A stretch of 64,000 nucleotides of DNA from Kineothrix sp. MB12-C1 (GTDB lineage Bacteria > Bacillota > Clostridia > Lachnospirales > Lachnospiraceae), in assembly GCF_030863805.1 (NCBI RefSeq), contig NZ_CP132957.1, positions 3,472,001 to 3,536,000 of the forward strand. Reading direction: 5' to 3'. Of the stretch, positions 33,059 to 42,160 are shown piece after piece. Every line of letters starts with the position of its first letter. The first letter of the stretch is position 1. The notes beneath the pieces were generated by a model. That model was not told where the DNA came from. It ran no database searches and worked only from the letters and a program-made list of their open reading frames with translations. Both the position numbers and the translations under genes were made by a program.

Positions 33059-34806
33059 TGAAAGATTTTGATTTGCAAGGTATTCACCTTACGAAATACT
33101 TATTTTTTACCGGCAAGGGTGGTGTTGGGAAAACTTCTATTGCCTGTGCGACTGCTGTGACCCTTGCTGACAATGGAAAAAAAGTGCTGCTCGTCAGCAC
33201 CGATCCCGCATCCAATTTGCAGGATGTTTTTAATATGGAGCTTACAAACAAGGGAACGCCCATTGCCGATGTATCGGGGCTTATAGTAGCGAACCTCGAC
33301 CCCATACAGGCGGCGGCAGAATACAGGGAAAGTGTTGTCGCAGCTTATCGCGGCAAGCTACCCGAATCGGTCATCACGAATATGGAGGAACAGCTTTCCG
33401 GCTCCTGTACGGTAGAAATTGCTGCATTCAATGAGTTCTCCACTTTTATCACTGACGAAAAGGCACAAGCAGAATATGACCATATCATTTTTGACACTGC
33501 CCCTACCGGTCATACGCTGCGGATGCTTCAACTGCCGAGTGCATGGAGCAATTTTATCAGCGAAAATACACATGGAGCTTCCTGCTTAGGTCAGCTTTCC
33601 GGCTTAGAGGATAAAAAGGAAATCTATAAAAATGCGGTCAAGACATTATCGGATGGGAGTATGACAACGCTTGTCCTTGTGTCCCGCCCGGAGCATTCCC
33701 CGCTCAAAGAAGCGGAGAGAGCTTCAAAAGAACTTGCCGACTTAGGGGTACACAACCAGCTTTTGATTATCAATGGTGTGCTTTCTTCCTTTGACGATGA
33801 CATATCCGAAAGTCTGTATGTCAAACAGCAAAAGGCACTTACCGATATGCCAACCGGATTAAAAGACATCACCACTTATTTTATACCGCTCCGTTCCTAC
33901 AATATCACAGGTTTGAACAATGTCCGCAATCTACTTGTGAAAGACAGCCTTTCCATGAGCAGCGAAGAATTGTATACCGCAGACATTCCGGCACTCCGTA
34001 AGGTGATTGACGATTTGGATGTAAGCGGTAAAAAGGTCATTTTTACGATGGGCAAGGGTGGTGTTGGGAAAACAACAATCGCTGCCGCTATTGCATTGGG
34101 ACTATCGGAGAAAGGAAAAAAGGTACATTTGACCACCACCGACCCCGCCGCCCATCTAAAGTTTGTGATGAACGAAACAAGTAGCATTACTATAAGTCAT
34201 ATCGATGAAAAAGAAGAACTCCAGCGTTATCAGAAAGAAGTATTGAAAAAAGCAAGGGAAACCATGTCGGAAGAAGATGTTGCCTATGTGGAAGAAGATT
34301 TACGCTCTCCCTGTACACAGGAAATTGCTGTATTCCGCGCTTTTGCCGAGATTGTGGAACGAGCGGAAAACGAGGTGGTTGTGATTGATACCGCCCCTAC
34401 CGGTCATACGTTACTGTTACTCGATTCTACACAGAGCTATCATCGTGAGGTAAAACGCACACAGGGAGATGTCCCGGAATCGGTCAAAAAACTGTTGCCC
34501 CGGCTTCGGAATACCGAAGAAACGGCAGTTATCATTGTGACACTTGCCGAAACCACACCGGTCTTTGAAGCCATGCGATTAGAAGAGGATTTAGAACGTG
34601 CCGGAATTGCGACAAAATGGTGGGTCATCAATTCATCCCTGTATGCTGCCGAGACAACGAACCAGCTTCTAATGGCGAAAGCAAACCATGAAATTGGATG
34701 GATTCATAAAGTTGACGAACTGTCTTACGGCAATTTTGCCGTTATCAAATGGAGTGCGGAAGATGTCAAGGGCGGTCGTTTACTTTCACTTTTAGGAGGA
34801 AAATAG
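33058..34806 (+). CDS. arsA: Arsenical pump-driving ATPase ArsA
   Basis: A cytosolic two-halved ATPase that energises arsenite export. Each half has a GKGGVGKT Walker A (near residues 20 and 335), a DTAPTGHTL signature and a conserved Cys in GSCTVEIAAFNEF and SPCTQEIAVFRAF. The 582-residue length is normal for full ArsA. The ATG at 33058 overlaps the arsD stop; a start at 33031 would lie inside arsD. It acts with ArsD as As(III) donor and with a membrane permease. Confidence 0.95.
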   Translation: MKDFDLQGIHLTKYLFFTGKGGVGKTSIACATAVTLADNGKKVLLVSTDPASNLQDVFNMELTNKGTPIADVSGLIVANLDPIQAAAEYRESVVAAYRGKLPESVITNMEEQLSGSCTVEIAAFNEFSTFITDEKAQAEYDHIIFDTAPTGHTLRMLQLPSAWSNFISENTHGASCLGQLSGLEDKKEIYKNAVKTLSDGSMTTLVLVSRPEHSPLKEAERASKELADLGVHNQLLIINGVLSSFDDDISESLYVKQQKALTDMPTGLKDITTYFIPLRSYNITGLNNVRNLLVKDSLSMSSEELYTADIPALRKVIDDLDVSGKKVIFTMGKGGVGKTTIAAAIALGLSEKGKKVHLTTTDPAAHLKFVMNETSSITISHIDEKEELQRYQKEVLKKARETMSEEDVAYVEEDLRSPCTQEIAVFRAFAEIVERAENEVVVIDTAPTGHTLLLLDSTQSYHREVKRTQGDVPESVKKLLPRLRNTEETAVIIVTLAETTPVFEAMRLEEDLERAGIATKWWVINSSLYAAETTNQLLMAKANHEIGWIHKVDELSYGNFAVIKWSAEDVKGGRLLSLLGGK

Positions 34807-34808
34807 AT

Positions 34809-35201
34809 ATGAAGAAAGTTGCATTTATTTGTGTGCATAATTCCTGCCGCTCACAGATTGCAGAAGCCCTTTGTAAGCATCTTGCAGGGGATGTGTTGGA
34901 AAGCTATTCAGCAGGAACGGAAACAAAGCCGCAAATCAATCAAGATGCTGTGAGGCTTATGAAAGAACTCTATGAGATTGATATGGAAAAGACTCAGTAT
35001 TCTAAGCTGTTGTCTGACATCCCGCCCGTAGATATTGTTGTTACAATGGGCTGCAATGTGGAATGTCCTTTCCTGCCTTGCAAGCACCGTGAGGATTGGG
35101 GGCTTGATGACCCGACAGGCAAGAGTGACGAGGAATTTATTCGGGTCATAAAGACGATTGAGGCAAAGGTAAAAGAATTGGAAAGGATTACTTTACATTA
35201 G
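34809..35201 (+). CDS. arsC: Thioredoxin-type arsenate reductase ArsC
   Basis: Reduces As(V) to As(III), which the pump then exports. The protein of 130 residues belongs to the low-molecular-weight phosphatase-like class: P-loop VHNSCRSQIAEA with the first catalytic Cys, and MGCNVECPFLPCKHREDWGLDDPTG with the second and third Cys that relay electrons from thioredoxin. AGGAGG lies about 10 nt before the ATG, which starts 3 bp after the arsA stop. It is the last gene of the ars operon. Confidence 0.95.
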   Translation: MKKVAFICVHNSCRSQIAEALCKHLAGDVLESYSAGTETKPQINQDAVRLMKELYEIDMEKTQYSKLLSDIPPVDIVVTMGCNVECPFLPCKHREDWGLDDPTGKSDEEFIRVIKTIEAKVKELERITLH

Positions 35202-35842
35202 TTACCGATTTAAAAGTAGAATTGATAAAAGCGAAAGATTTATGCGGTCAGAACGTTTTTCCAGCCTTTTAAACGAAGGAAAGCTACTTAGTTTATCTGT
35301 TTGGGAAAGAGAGAAAACGGTAAGTAAAAATGGTGCAATCAAACATAATATCTATTAGTTAGTAACAAGGACGTGACTTGATATTTGATACTTATACCAT
35401 TATGATTATTTAAAAATCCGTAGTTACAGTAATAGAAAGAACAGAAGCACCGAAAGACTCTAACCATATCTTTTTCTTGTAAATATGGGACAGTGCTATT
35501 TGATAATGAATAAATTTAGAAAAGAATATAATTACAAAATGAGCAGATACGGAATGTTGTACACCGCATATCTGCTTTTTTGTATGTATTAGTTATATAT
35601 TTAGAGAATTGCAGAGAATTTATTAATCATTATAAGAGAGGTATCACATACAAAATCGTAATGTTGTGAAGATTAAATTATATAGGAAGGATCGATTTAC
35701 AAACCACTCATAAGTCATCCGATAATATTTAATACAAATAAAGTTAACTCCAAAATATGATACGAAATAGTATATGGTATTACTACACAAATACAATAAT
35801 CTCGGTTATAATATAAATACTAGTATGATAGGGAGGAATTCG
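35202..35842 (+). other. Intergenic region after ars operon
   Basis: About 640 bp. A 50-codon open stretch at its start (FMRSERFSSLLNEGK and onward, ending near 35358) may be a gene remnant but is not recognised. A good terminator lies at 35542-35581. The rest is AT-rich with no feature seen until the fic ribosome binding site. Confidence 0.45.
35542..35581 (+). terminator. Rho-independent terminator
   Basis: AGCAGATA pairs with TATCTGCT, with GG/CC pairs inside the loop, followed by six T. It is 340 bp after arsC and is the first clear stop signal for that operon. Confidence 0.75.
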
Positions 35843-36589
35843 ATGAAAGAAAGATTACTGCATTTACTACTGGAAGAAAAACAGATGCATTTAAAAGGTG
35901 GATTATATCATAAAACACAGGTGAATCTGGCATATAATTCTAACCGGATCGAAGGAAGCCGACTGTCAGAAGAACAGACCAGATATATTTATGAAACCAA
36001 CACGATTTTAAGTGAGGGAGAAGAACCGCTTAAGGTAGACGATATATTGGAAACAATCAATCACTTCCATTGTTTTGACTATATGTTAGAGCATGCGGAG
36101 GAAGACTTGTCGGAAGATATGATAAAGGAATTCCACCGTTTGCTTAAGACAAATACTTCCGATGCGAAACGGGAGTGGTTCCGGGTAGGGGATTACAAGC
36201 TGCGGCCAAATGAGGTGGGAGATATGGCAACAACCCTTCCGACCAATGTACCACAGGAAATGAAAAAATTGCTTGCTGAGTACCTGAGTAAACAAGAAAT
36301 TGAATTTGAGGATATCATAGATTTTCATCAGTGGTTTGAATCCATCCACCCCTTTCAGGACGGCAATGGCCGGGTAGGACGTATTATTATGTTTAAAGAA
36401 TGCCTGAAGCATAATATCACCCCCTTCATTATTGATGAGTTGCACAAGTGGTATTACTACAGAGGATTGAAAGAGTATAAGGCAGAGAAAGGATATCTAC
36501 TGGAAACTTGCAATTCGGCACAGGATACCTATGAAAAAATGATAGAATATTTCTTTCCAGAGCAGGAAAATGGACAAGCATTGACTTGA
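35843..36589 (+). CDS. Class II Fic-domain protein
   Basis: A 248-residue Fic enzyme, probably an AMP transferase. The catalytic loop HPFQDGNGRVGR is complete (169-180), and the inhibitory motif SNRIEG (33-38) marks it as self-inhibited class II. Unlike the Fic at 3.6 kb it has no C-terminal winged helix. GGGAGG stands 7 nt before the ATG at 35843; an earlier in-frame start at 35774 is unsupported. It is followed after about 50 bp by a Shedu-like gene. Confidence 0.9.
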   Translation: MKERLLHLLLEEKQMHLKGGLYHKTQVNLAYNSNRIEGSRLSEEQTRYIYETNTILSEGEEPLKVDDILETINHFHCFDYMLEHAEEDLSEDMIKEFHRLLKTNTSDAKREWFRVGDYKLRPNEVGDMATTLPTNVPQEMKKLLAEYLSKQEIEFEDIIDFHQWFESIHPFQDGNGRVGRIIMFKECLKHNITPFIIDELHKWYYYRGLKEYKAEKGYLLETCNSAQDTYEKMIEYFFPEQENGQALT

Positions 36590-36640
36590 GAAACTGCCAG
36601 GAAAGGACAATTGACAAATAGAAGCTTTAGAGGTGCGCTA

Positions 36641-37270
36641 ATGGATTATATTGTACCAGATAATTTTTATAAATTTAAGTCAGACTGGTATCAAAATATT
36701 GATTTTGATTATGAATCTGAGTTATTGCTTGATGTTCTTAATCAAGCGAGTAAGGAAAATGATATTCAAAGTTATATAAAGGAAAACGAAAAATGGTTTA
36801 TTCCGGCTTCTATATTTGAAGATTATGATCTTGGACATCACGAAGCCTGCATTATACCGGAACAACGTCTTGGGGCAGAATATCGTGCTGATTATATGTT
36901 ACTTGGAAGAAATTCGATTGGACATCATATTGTGCTTATAGAATTTGAGAATGTCAATGTCGATTATAAGGTTCGTACATCGAATATGGAATCGGAATCA
37001 GTCAGAAAAGGAATTGTACAGATAAAAGACTGGAAGCGCTGGATGGACGATAATCGAAAATATTTTATGGAAAGTTGTGGTCTTACAAATATCAGCGGGA
37101 ATATTCCCATATGGGGAATCCACTATTGCTTGGTCGTAAGTCGTAGAGACAGGATGGATAATACTGCAAATCAAATGCGAGGACAAACTCAGTATGAAAC
37201 ACCAGCCTTACATATTGTTACTTATGACCGACTTGTTGATAATGTAAAGAAGTTGTCGAATGGTTTTTAA
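36641..37270 (+). CDS. DUF4263/Shedu-like PD-(D/E)XK protein
   Basis: About 209 residues. RLGAEYRADYMLLG followed by HHIVLIEFENVNVDYKV suggests the Asp and Glu-x-(E/K) of a PD-(D/E)XK nuclease core, as in DUF4263 (Shedu-type) proteins, and the following KGIVQIKDWKRWMDDN region is also DUF4263-like. Shedu proteins are anti-phage nucleases. The start is taken at the ATG at 36641 (MDYIVPDN), after GAGGTG; a TTG at 36611 is possible. The assignment is by pattern and moderately sure. It may be a solitary defence gene or a remnant. Confidence 0.6.
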   Translation: MDYIVPDNFYKFKSDWYQNIDFDYESELLLDVLNQASKENDIQSYIKENEKWFIPASIFEDYDLGHHEACIIPEQRLGAEYRADYMLLGRNSIGHHIVLIEFENVNVDYKVRTSNMESESVRKGIVQIKDWKRWMDDNRKYFMESCGLTNISGNIPIWGIHYCLVVSRRDRMDNTANQMRGQTQYETPALHIVTYDRLVDNVKKLSNGF

Positions 37271-37364
37271 ATTATAAACGGAGGAAGTACAGGATTATAA
37301 ATTTGAATTTGTCGAGCAGTTTTGAACCAAAAGCTATTTATGTTTTATGATGGAGGTAAAATTA

Positions 37365-37712
37365 ATGTTTAATGAAATTTGCATATATGAGGCAAAAATT
37401 GAAAAACAAGATGAAATCGAGCAACTTATGAAGGAGGTCGCCGACTTTTATATGGAACAGGACGGCGTGATGGAGGTTCGATATATTAAACGTACTCATC
37501 GACAAAAAGATTTTAATGCTGTGAAAGAAGGCGATTTACCTGCTCGTCTAACTCGTCATATAGGTAAAATAACCTATGTTTTACACTGGACAGTTAGAGA
37601 TGAGGAAACTCATGCTCGTGTTTCTAAACTTGGTCTGGAGCATTTTTATAAACGCTGGAATCGTTGTTTGACTACTATGCCTAAAATTATTTTAGGAGAA
37701 AATATCGTTTAG
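37365..37712 (+). CDS. Small ABM-like (dimeric alpha/beta barrel) protein
   Basis: About 115 residues with an opening MFNEICIYEAKIEKQDEIEQLM and a central MEQDGVMEVRYIKRTH, resembling antibiotic-biosynthesis-monooxygenase-like or NIPSNAP-type dimeric barrels. The catalytic identity is unclear. The ATG at 37365 has GGAGG 8 nt upstream. A bidirectional terminator follows. It is convergent with the flavin reductase gene. Confidence 0.6.
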   Translation: MFNEICIYEAKIEKQDEIEQLMKEVADFYMEQDGVMEVRYIKRTHRQKDFNAVKEGDLPARLTRHIGKITYVLHWTVRDEETHARVSKLGLEHFYKRWNRCLTTMPKIILGENIV

Positions 37713-37752
37713 ATAATAAGTATAACAAGTAGGTGTCTTATGAGAGCACTGT

Positions 37753-37781
37753 CAAAAGCGTGAGATTACCTCACGCTTTTG
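37753..37781. terminator. Bidirectional terminator
   Basis: CAAAAGCGTGAG and CTCACGCTTTTG form a perfect 12-bp stem around ATTAC, between two convergent genes. T-rich flanks exist on both strands. Confidence 0.88.
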
Positions 37782-37791
37782 TTTATCTACA

Positions 37792-38436
37792 TTATACTTT
37801 TGCCATAGATTTTCCCAAGTCATAGGCTTTTTGACAGTCCGTTGGAAAAACTTTTTCCCTACGCTCTTTCCGTTCTGCTTCATTAAAACTAGCCATATGA
37901 TATTTGCTATAATCATTTACCTGTAGAGTTTCGGTTGATACAATGGTTTGCTCGTATCCAAAATGGCTTAACATCATTTTATATTTTTCAAACAAGGCAT
38001 TGTACCCGATCTGTTCAGTCATACTCTCCGGGACATTCATTGTATAAATAAATGCGGATTTCTTTATGTTTCCATCAAAAAAGGTCTGAGAATAATCATC
38101 ATAGGAGAGGTATTGGAACAGGAAGCGTTCCAAGAACCCCTTTGTCATGGCGTTCACATCACTAAAATATATCGGTGAACCGAGAATCAGACCATCACAA
38201 CTATGTATTGTTTCAAGTACCGGTTTCAGCCCATCGTTTACGGCACAACGCCCCAGACTTTTGCCATTTTTGACCTTACAGGACATGCAGCTAATACAGC
38301 CTTGATAGGTTAAATCATAAAGATTAACAAGTTCCGTCTGTGCGCCTTCACTTTGTGCGCCTTCCAGCGCTTTGTTCAATAGGGTATGCGTATTCCAGTT
38401 TTTGCGAGGACTTCCGTTTACAGCTATAATTTTCAT
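37792..38436 (-). CDS. NADPH-dependent FMN reductase / iron-sulfur flavoprotein-type protein
   Basis: A flavodoxin-fold reductase of about 214 residues. MKIIAVNGSPRKNWNTHTLL is the FMN phosphate loop; CISCMSCKVKNG holds a CxxCxxC motif near residue 50 and LILGSPIYFSDVNAMTKGFLERF the second FMN loop. The start at 38436 follows AAGGTGG; upstream in-frame residues are not supported. It is divergent from an HxlR regulator, a common pairing in which the regulator controls the reductase in response to reactive or thiol-modifying compounds. Confidence 0.88.
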   Translation of the reverse strand: MKIIAVNGSPRKNWNTHTLLNKALEGAQSEGAQTELVNLYDLTYQGCISCMSCKVKNGKSLGRCAVNDGLKPVLETIHSCDGLILGSPIYFSDVNAMTKGFLERFLFQYLSYDDYSQTFFDGNIKKSAFIYTMNVPESMTEQIGYNALFEKYKMMLSHFGYEQTIVSTETLQVNDYSKYHMASFNEAERKERREKVFPTDCQKAYDLGKSMAKV

Positions 38437-38569
38437 TGAATAACCACCTTTACGAGAGATTTTACAGTAAAAACAGATTGCTTTTCTGCATGGGCTTATT
38501 ATATAATACAAAGAAACAAAACAACAAGTACGCACATTTTTGTTCCTTGAAATGTGTAATGGAGGACTT

Positions 38570-38923
38570 ATGAAAAATATAACATGCTCAGAGGGATTGG
38601 CCAAAGAAAAGAGTGGAGAATGCCCCATTATTTATGCGATAAAGTTGATCGGTCAAAAGTGGAAGCTCCCGATTTTATGGGAGCTTGTGAATTATGATGT
38701 ACTGCACTACAATGAACTGAAGCGTCATATTCCTGAGATTACAAATACGGCGTTGACAAGATGCTTGCGAGAACTTGAAGAATATGGTCTGGTCAATCGG
38801 TTTGAATATAGTACCATTCCTCCATCTGTAGAATATAGCTTAACAGAACGAGGAAAAGCGTTGCTACCAACATTAATTGAGTTATATCGCTGGAGCGAGG
38901 AGCAAATGAAATTTAATACTTAG
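38570..38923 (+). CDS. HxlR-family transcriptional regulator
   Basis: A 117-residue winged-helix regulator. GECPIIYAIKLIGQKWKLPILWEL contains the conserved N-terminal Cys and the WKxxIL motif of HxlR proteins; the recognition helix is ITNTALTRCLRELEEYGLV. GGAGG is 4 nt before the ATG, close but usable. It is divergent from the FMN reductase gene, with 130 bp between the starts; the promoters probably overlap there. Oxidation of the conserved Cys is a likely signal, as in other HxlR/YodB-type regulators. Confidence 0.88.
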   Translation: MKNITCSEGLAKEKSGECPIIYAIKLIGQKWKLPILWELVNYDVLHYNELKRHIPEITNTALTRCLRELEEYGLVNRFEYSTIPPSVEYSLTERGKALLPTLIELYRWSEEQMKFNT

Positions 38924-39647
38924 TTAGTTGTGTCCCGGAATTCTTGATTTATAGGTATATTTAATTGATATGAGGAGCGAAAAATCGTATATCTAGCTAA
39001 ATCAACAAATTTCAATTTGTAAGGAATGTCTCAATATATAATGTGATTTGAGAATTGCAGAACTGAAAAATTAGGTGAGTAGATTAAAACCTCTAAATCA
39101 TTTATAAAGGAAACTTATATCATAATTTATGGGTCTATGGTAGAATAATCAAGATGAAGTTTTACCATAGAGAAATGAGTAGAAAGCAAATCTATTGGAA
39201 TAGTCAATGTTCCATCTTTCAAACGAATCTTATTTTTCTATGCCAGTAATGTGCCATCTACAAGCTGCACTTTAGAGCGGTTTGCATCATTTTTTAGTCC
39301 CGATTTACGACGTGTAGTCAGAAGCGTGCATCTAAATAGCACACACAAGGCACGTTGAAGGTAAAATATAGATGACATAGGGTAATTTAAGTTATGACAA
39401 GGGAAAAATGGAGTTGATAAATTGGTGGATAAATTTTATTATATATTGTAGAAAAGTAGAGTATTGAAACATGAATTATTTATAAGCAATTAGACAAACA
39501 GGAATTTATCTGAAAGTTATATAATATGTAATTTAATGCGGATTTACACAACTTATCCTCCCAAAACGCATCTTATCCAGAATCGCTTGTTCCCAAGGTA
39601 AATTGCATTTATACTTGGGGCACAAATTGAATTCGGAGGATGTAATT
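38924..39647 (+). other. Long intergenic region with possible gene remnant
   Basis: About 720 bp without an intact gene. On the minus strand at about 39125-39300 the reading SKVQLVDGTLLA, one stop, KNKIRLKDGTLTIPID looks like a decayed coding fragment of unknown origin. TCTATGGTA/TACCATAGA (39134-39142, 39163-39171) is a perfect inverted repeat. An 18-mer at 39363-39380 also occurs at 17964-17981. Confidence 0.4.
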
Positions 39648-40946
39648 ATGGGAATTATTATACTGGCTTCTTTACTCACGCTGGAAACGTTTTTTCTTGT
39701 TTGGTCAATTATGACGAAGAACAATCACAGAGAAGAAAAAGGAATTATCAGCATTGCTTTACTGGTGATTTTCGGACTGTTGCTTGTCACCGGTGATTTT
39801 GAATGGAGTTTCCGTTATATGGTGATTTTGCCCGTGCTAGTTATACAGGCTCTTGCCAGCACGGTTATGCTCATCAGAAAAAAGGGGAAAGAATATAGAA
39901 TAAGAAATAATATCCTTCGTTTCGTAAGAAACTGCTTTATTTTTACCTTTGCGCTGTCTCCAGCCATTCTTTTTCCGCAGTATGAACAGCCGGAACCAAC
40001 AGGTGGGTATGAAGTGGCAACAGCAAAATATACCTGGACGGATAACAGCAGGGCGGATGAATTTTCTGAGTCTGGTGGAAACAGGGCCTTGACGGTAGAA
40101 TTCTGGTATCCGGAAAATGCTGATAAGACATATCCGCTTGTTGTTTTTTCGCATGGTGCATTTGGTTTCAGCGGAAGCAATTATTCCACGTTTTTAGAGC
40201 TTGCCTCAAACGGGTATATCGTCGCAAGCATCGGACATACCTATCACGCATTTTATACGATGGATACAACCGGAAAGATTACAACCGTAGATACCGGTTT
40301 TATCAATAAGGTGTCTGAAATCAACGCTGTTCATGATACACAGCATGAAGAAGAGATTTACAATACGACAAGCGGGTGGCTGAAGCTTCGTACGGATGAT
40401 GAAAATTTTGTTATTGATACAATACTTAGACAGTGTAAAAACAATAATACCGATACGCTCTTTTCTATTATCAATACGGAAAGAATCGGTCTAATGGGAC
40501 ATTCTCTCGGGGGAGCGTCATCCGCACAAATTGGTAGAGAACATGACGATATCGATGCCGTAATCATCCTTGACGGAACGATGTTAGGCGAAGAAGTGGC
40601 GTTCGAAAACAATGCAGTTGTTCTCAACGACACGCCTTATCCCATTCCTCTCTTAAATATTTATGCTGAGGATCATTACACAAATTCAAAGGAACTCGTT
40701 GGAGATGCTTACAATAATTTTTATACAACGAAAAACGCTGTTTGTGCATATGAAACAGTATTTAAAAATGCGGGACATCTGAACTTTACCGATCTGCCGC
40801 TGTTTTCCCCCACGCTTGCCGGAATGCTCGGTGTGGGAACGATTGATGAACGATATTGTATTGAAACCATGAACAAGGTTGTTTTGGAGTTTTTAAATAG
40901 TTATTTAAAGGATGCGGGAGTACCAAAAATCGAAAAGGAATATTAA
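39648..40946 (+). CDS. Membrane-anchored alpha/beta hydrolase
   Basis: About 432 residues. The first 125 residues contain about four hydrophobic segments. An extracellular alpha/beta hydrolase of the dienelactone/PAF-acetylhydrolase-like type follows: LVVFSHGAFGFSGSNYS is the oxyanion region and GLMGHSLGGASSAQIG carries the Ser nucleophile. A late GHLNFTDL may supply the His. The start at 39648 has GGAGG 8 nt upstream. It ends 2 bp before the LytTR gene, so it is probably part of that operon. The substrate is unknown; an ester is inferred. Confidence 0.82.
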   Translation: MGIIILASLLTLETFFLVWSIMTKNNHREEKGIISIALLVIFGLLLVTGDFEWSFRYMVILPVLVIQALASTVMLIRKKGKEYRIRNNILRFVRNCFIFTFALSPAILFPQYEQPEPTGGYEVATAKYTWTDNSRADEFSESGGNRALTVEFWYPENADKTYPLVVFSHGAFGFSGSNYSTFLELASNGYIVASIGHTYHAFYTMDTTGKITTVDTGFINKVSEINAVHDTQHEEEIYNTTSGWLKLRTDDENFVIDTILRQCKNNNTDTLFSIINTERIGLMGHSLGGASSAQIGREHDDIDAVIILDGTMLGEEVAFENNAVVLNDTPYPIPLLNIYAEDHYTNSKELVGDAYNNFYTTKNAVCAYETVFKNAGHLNFTDLPLFSPTLAGMLGVGTIDERYCIETMNKVVLEFLNSYLKDAGVPKIEKEY

Positions 40947-40948
40947 TC

Positions 40949-41392
40949 ATGAAAGTACGAATTAGGCAAATCAGTGACAAAGCCGACGAATGCCTTATTA
41001 TAGAATGTGTTGAGGTTACGCCCGATATTGAGAGCATAAGATCGTATGCACTCGCCAAAGGCATGACCTTAATAGGAAGCATAGACGAACGCATTTATCA
41101 GTTTAATCTCTCCGATGTTTTCTATTTTGAGGCAGTTGATGAGCGTGTATTTGCTTATACAAAAGGCAAGTCGTATGAACTTAAAATTCGACTTTATGAG
41201 CTTGAAAACGCCTATGCGGATAAACATTTTATTCGTTGTTCCAAATCTTTTATTATCAATCTTATGAAGCTGGAAAGTATAAGTCCGGCACTAAACGGGC
41301 GATTTATGGCTCATATGAAGAATGGCGAAAAAATAATCATCTCAAGGCAATATGTACCCCAAATAAAACACGCTGTGTTGGGAGGGAAGTAA
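40949..41392 (+). CDS. LytTR-family DNA-binding regulator
   Basis: 147 residues, built like the regulator at 18.2 kb: an N-terminal 40 residues of mixed charge, then the LytTR domain with FYFEAVDERVFAYTKG, FIRCSKSFIINLMKLESISPAL and MKNGEKIIISRQYVP. There is no receiver domain. It begins 2 bp after the membrane hydrolase stop and is followed after 1 bp by DUF3021. It probably regulates its own operon. Confidence 0.87.
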   Translation: MKVRIRQISDKADECLIIECVEVTPDIESIRSYALAKGMTLIGSIDERIYQFNLSDVFYFEAVDERVFAYTKGKSYELKIRLYELENAYADKHFIRCSKSFIINLMKLESISPALNGRFMAHMKNGEKIIISRQYVPQIKHAVLGGK

Positions 41393-41393
41393 A

Positions 41394-41837
41394 ATGGATT
41401 ATAAAACTTTCTTTGTAAAAAAGATTATGATGAGCTTTTTTGTATCAGTAACCTGCATTTGTGCAGTTATGGCTTTGATCGGAATGATATTTGAAAGCGA
41501 TATTCGTTTTGGTTATGAAGCATTTTTATCGCCGCTTATTTTTGGCGCGATTGCGTCACTTCCGTTGCTTGTAAAATATTCAAGGAGCGAGTTATCCCTA
41601 AAACAAACGGTTGTCAGAAATGTGATTCATTTTGTTTTGCTTGAAGCGGTTATATTGTCGGTTCTCTATTTTGGTGAAATACTCACAAGTATGTCTATGG
41701 CAATATCGCTTGGGATCTCCATATTCGTGGTCGATTTAACCGTAAATTTGGTGCTGTGGATAAATGATAAAAGGATTGCAAATGAATTCAATAGCGCATT
41801 GAAAATACTGCAAAACGATTGCAGTGCCAGCAAATAG
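41394..41837 (+). CDS. DUF3021 membrane protein
   Basis: A 147-residue membrane protein with four hydrophobic segments (about 12-30, 45-60, 77-97, 100-120), paired with the LytTR gene before it as at 18.6 kb. GGGAGG lies just upstream. Unlike the other module no ABC transporter follows; the companion gene is the membrane hydrolase upstream. It may gate activity of the LytTR protein at the membrane, by analogy. Confidence 0.8.
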   Translation: MDYKTFFVKKIMMSFFVSVTCICAVMALIGMIFESDIRFGYEAFLSPLIFGAIASLPLLVKYSRSELSLKQTVVRNVIHFVLLEAVILSVLYFGEILTSMSMAISLGISIFVVDLTVNLVLWINDKRIANEFNSALKILQNDCSASK

Positions 41838-41950
41838 CTCTATTCGTCATTACAATAAATATTTTAACAATTAGAAACAGAGATCAAATAGCTAATTCCA
41901 ATTTATAGAGGAGATGGTACATCTTAAATAGTTGCCATACGGGAGGATTT

Positions 41951-42133
41951 ATGAAACCTTTGATTATTTATTATTTACACACAGGCAACAATGAGAGATT
42001 AGGTATTGAATTAAAAGACCGTATAGGGTGCCGAATTATAAAGCTCAATGAAAAGAAGAAAAAAACAACAGCTACAAGGTGTATGGAAACTGTTGTGTTA
42101 CTAGAGAGTATATTTTTCTATATTAAATTATAA
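41951..42133 (+). pseudogene. Flavodoxin-like N-terminal remnant
   Basis: The first 35 residues (MKPLIIYYLHTGNNERLGIELKDRIGCRI read in part) match the N-terminal strand and FMN phosphate loop of a flavodoxin-like protein; relatives have a YYSRTGN-type loop. After KLNEKKKK the homology ends and the frame stops at 60 residues, far short of the usual 150 or more. GGGAGG precedes the ATG. It is therefore probably a truncated gene whose product is not functional. Confidence 0.55.
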
Positions 42134-42160
42134 TGGAAGTAAAAACCATAGGAGGTAATT

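Noticed and set aside
39815-40180. Minus-strand genes opposite the membrane hydrolase
   Set aside because: Several overlapping minus-strand frames exist here, but the plus strand encodes a complete hydrolase with active-site motifs; they are shadows.
41951-42133. Intact small protein gene
   Set aside because: Only the first 35 residues resemble a flavodoxin and the rest is unrelated low-complexity sequence, so it is treated as a remnant.
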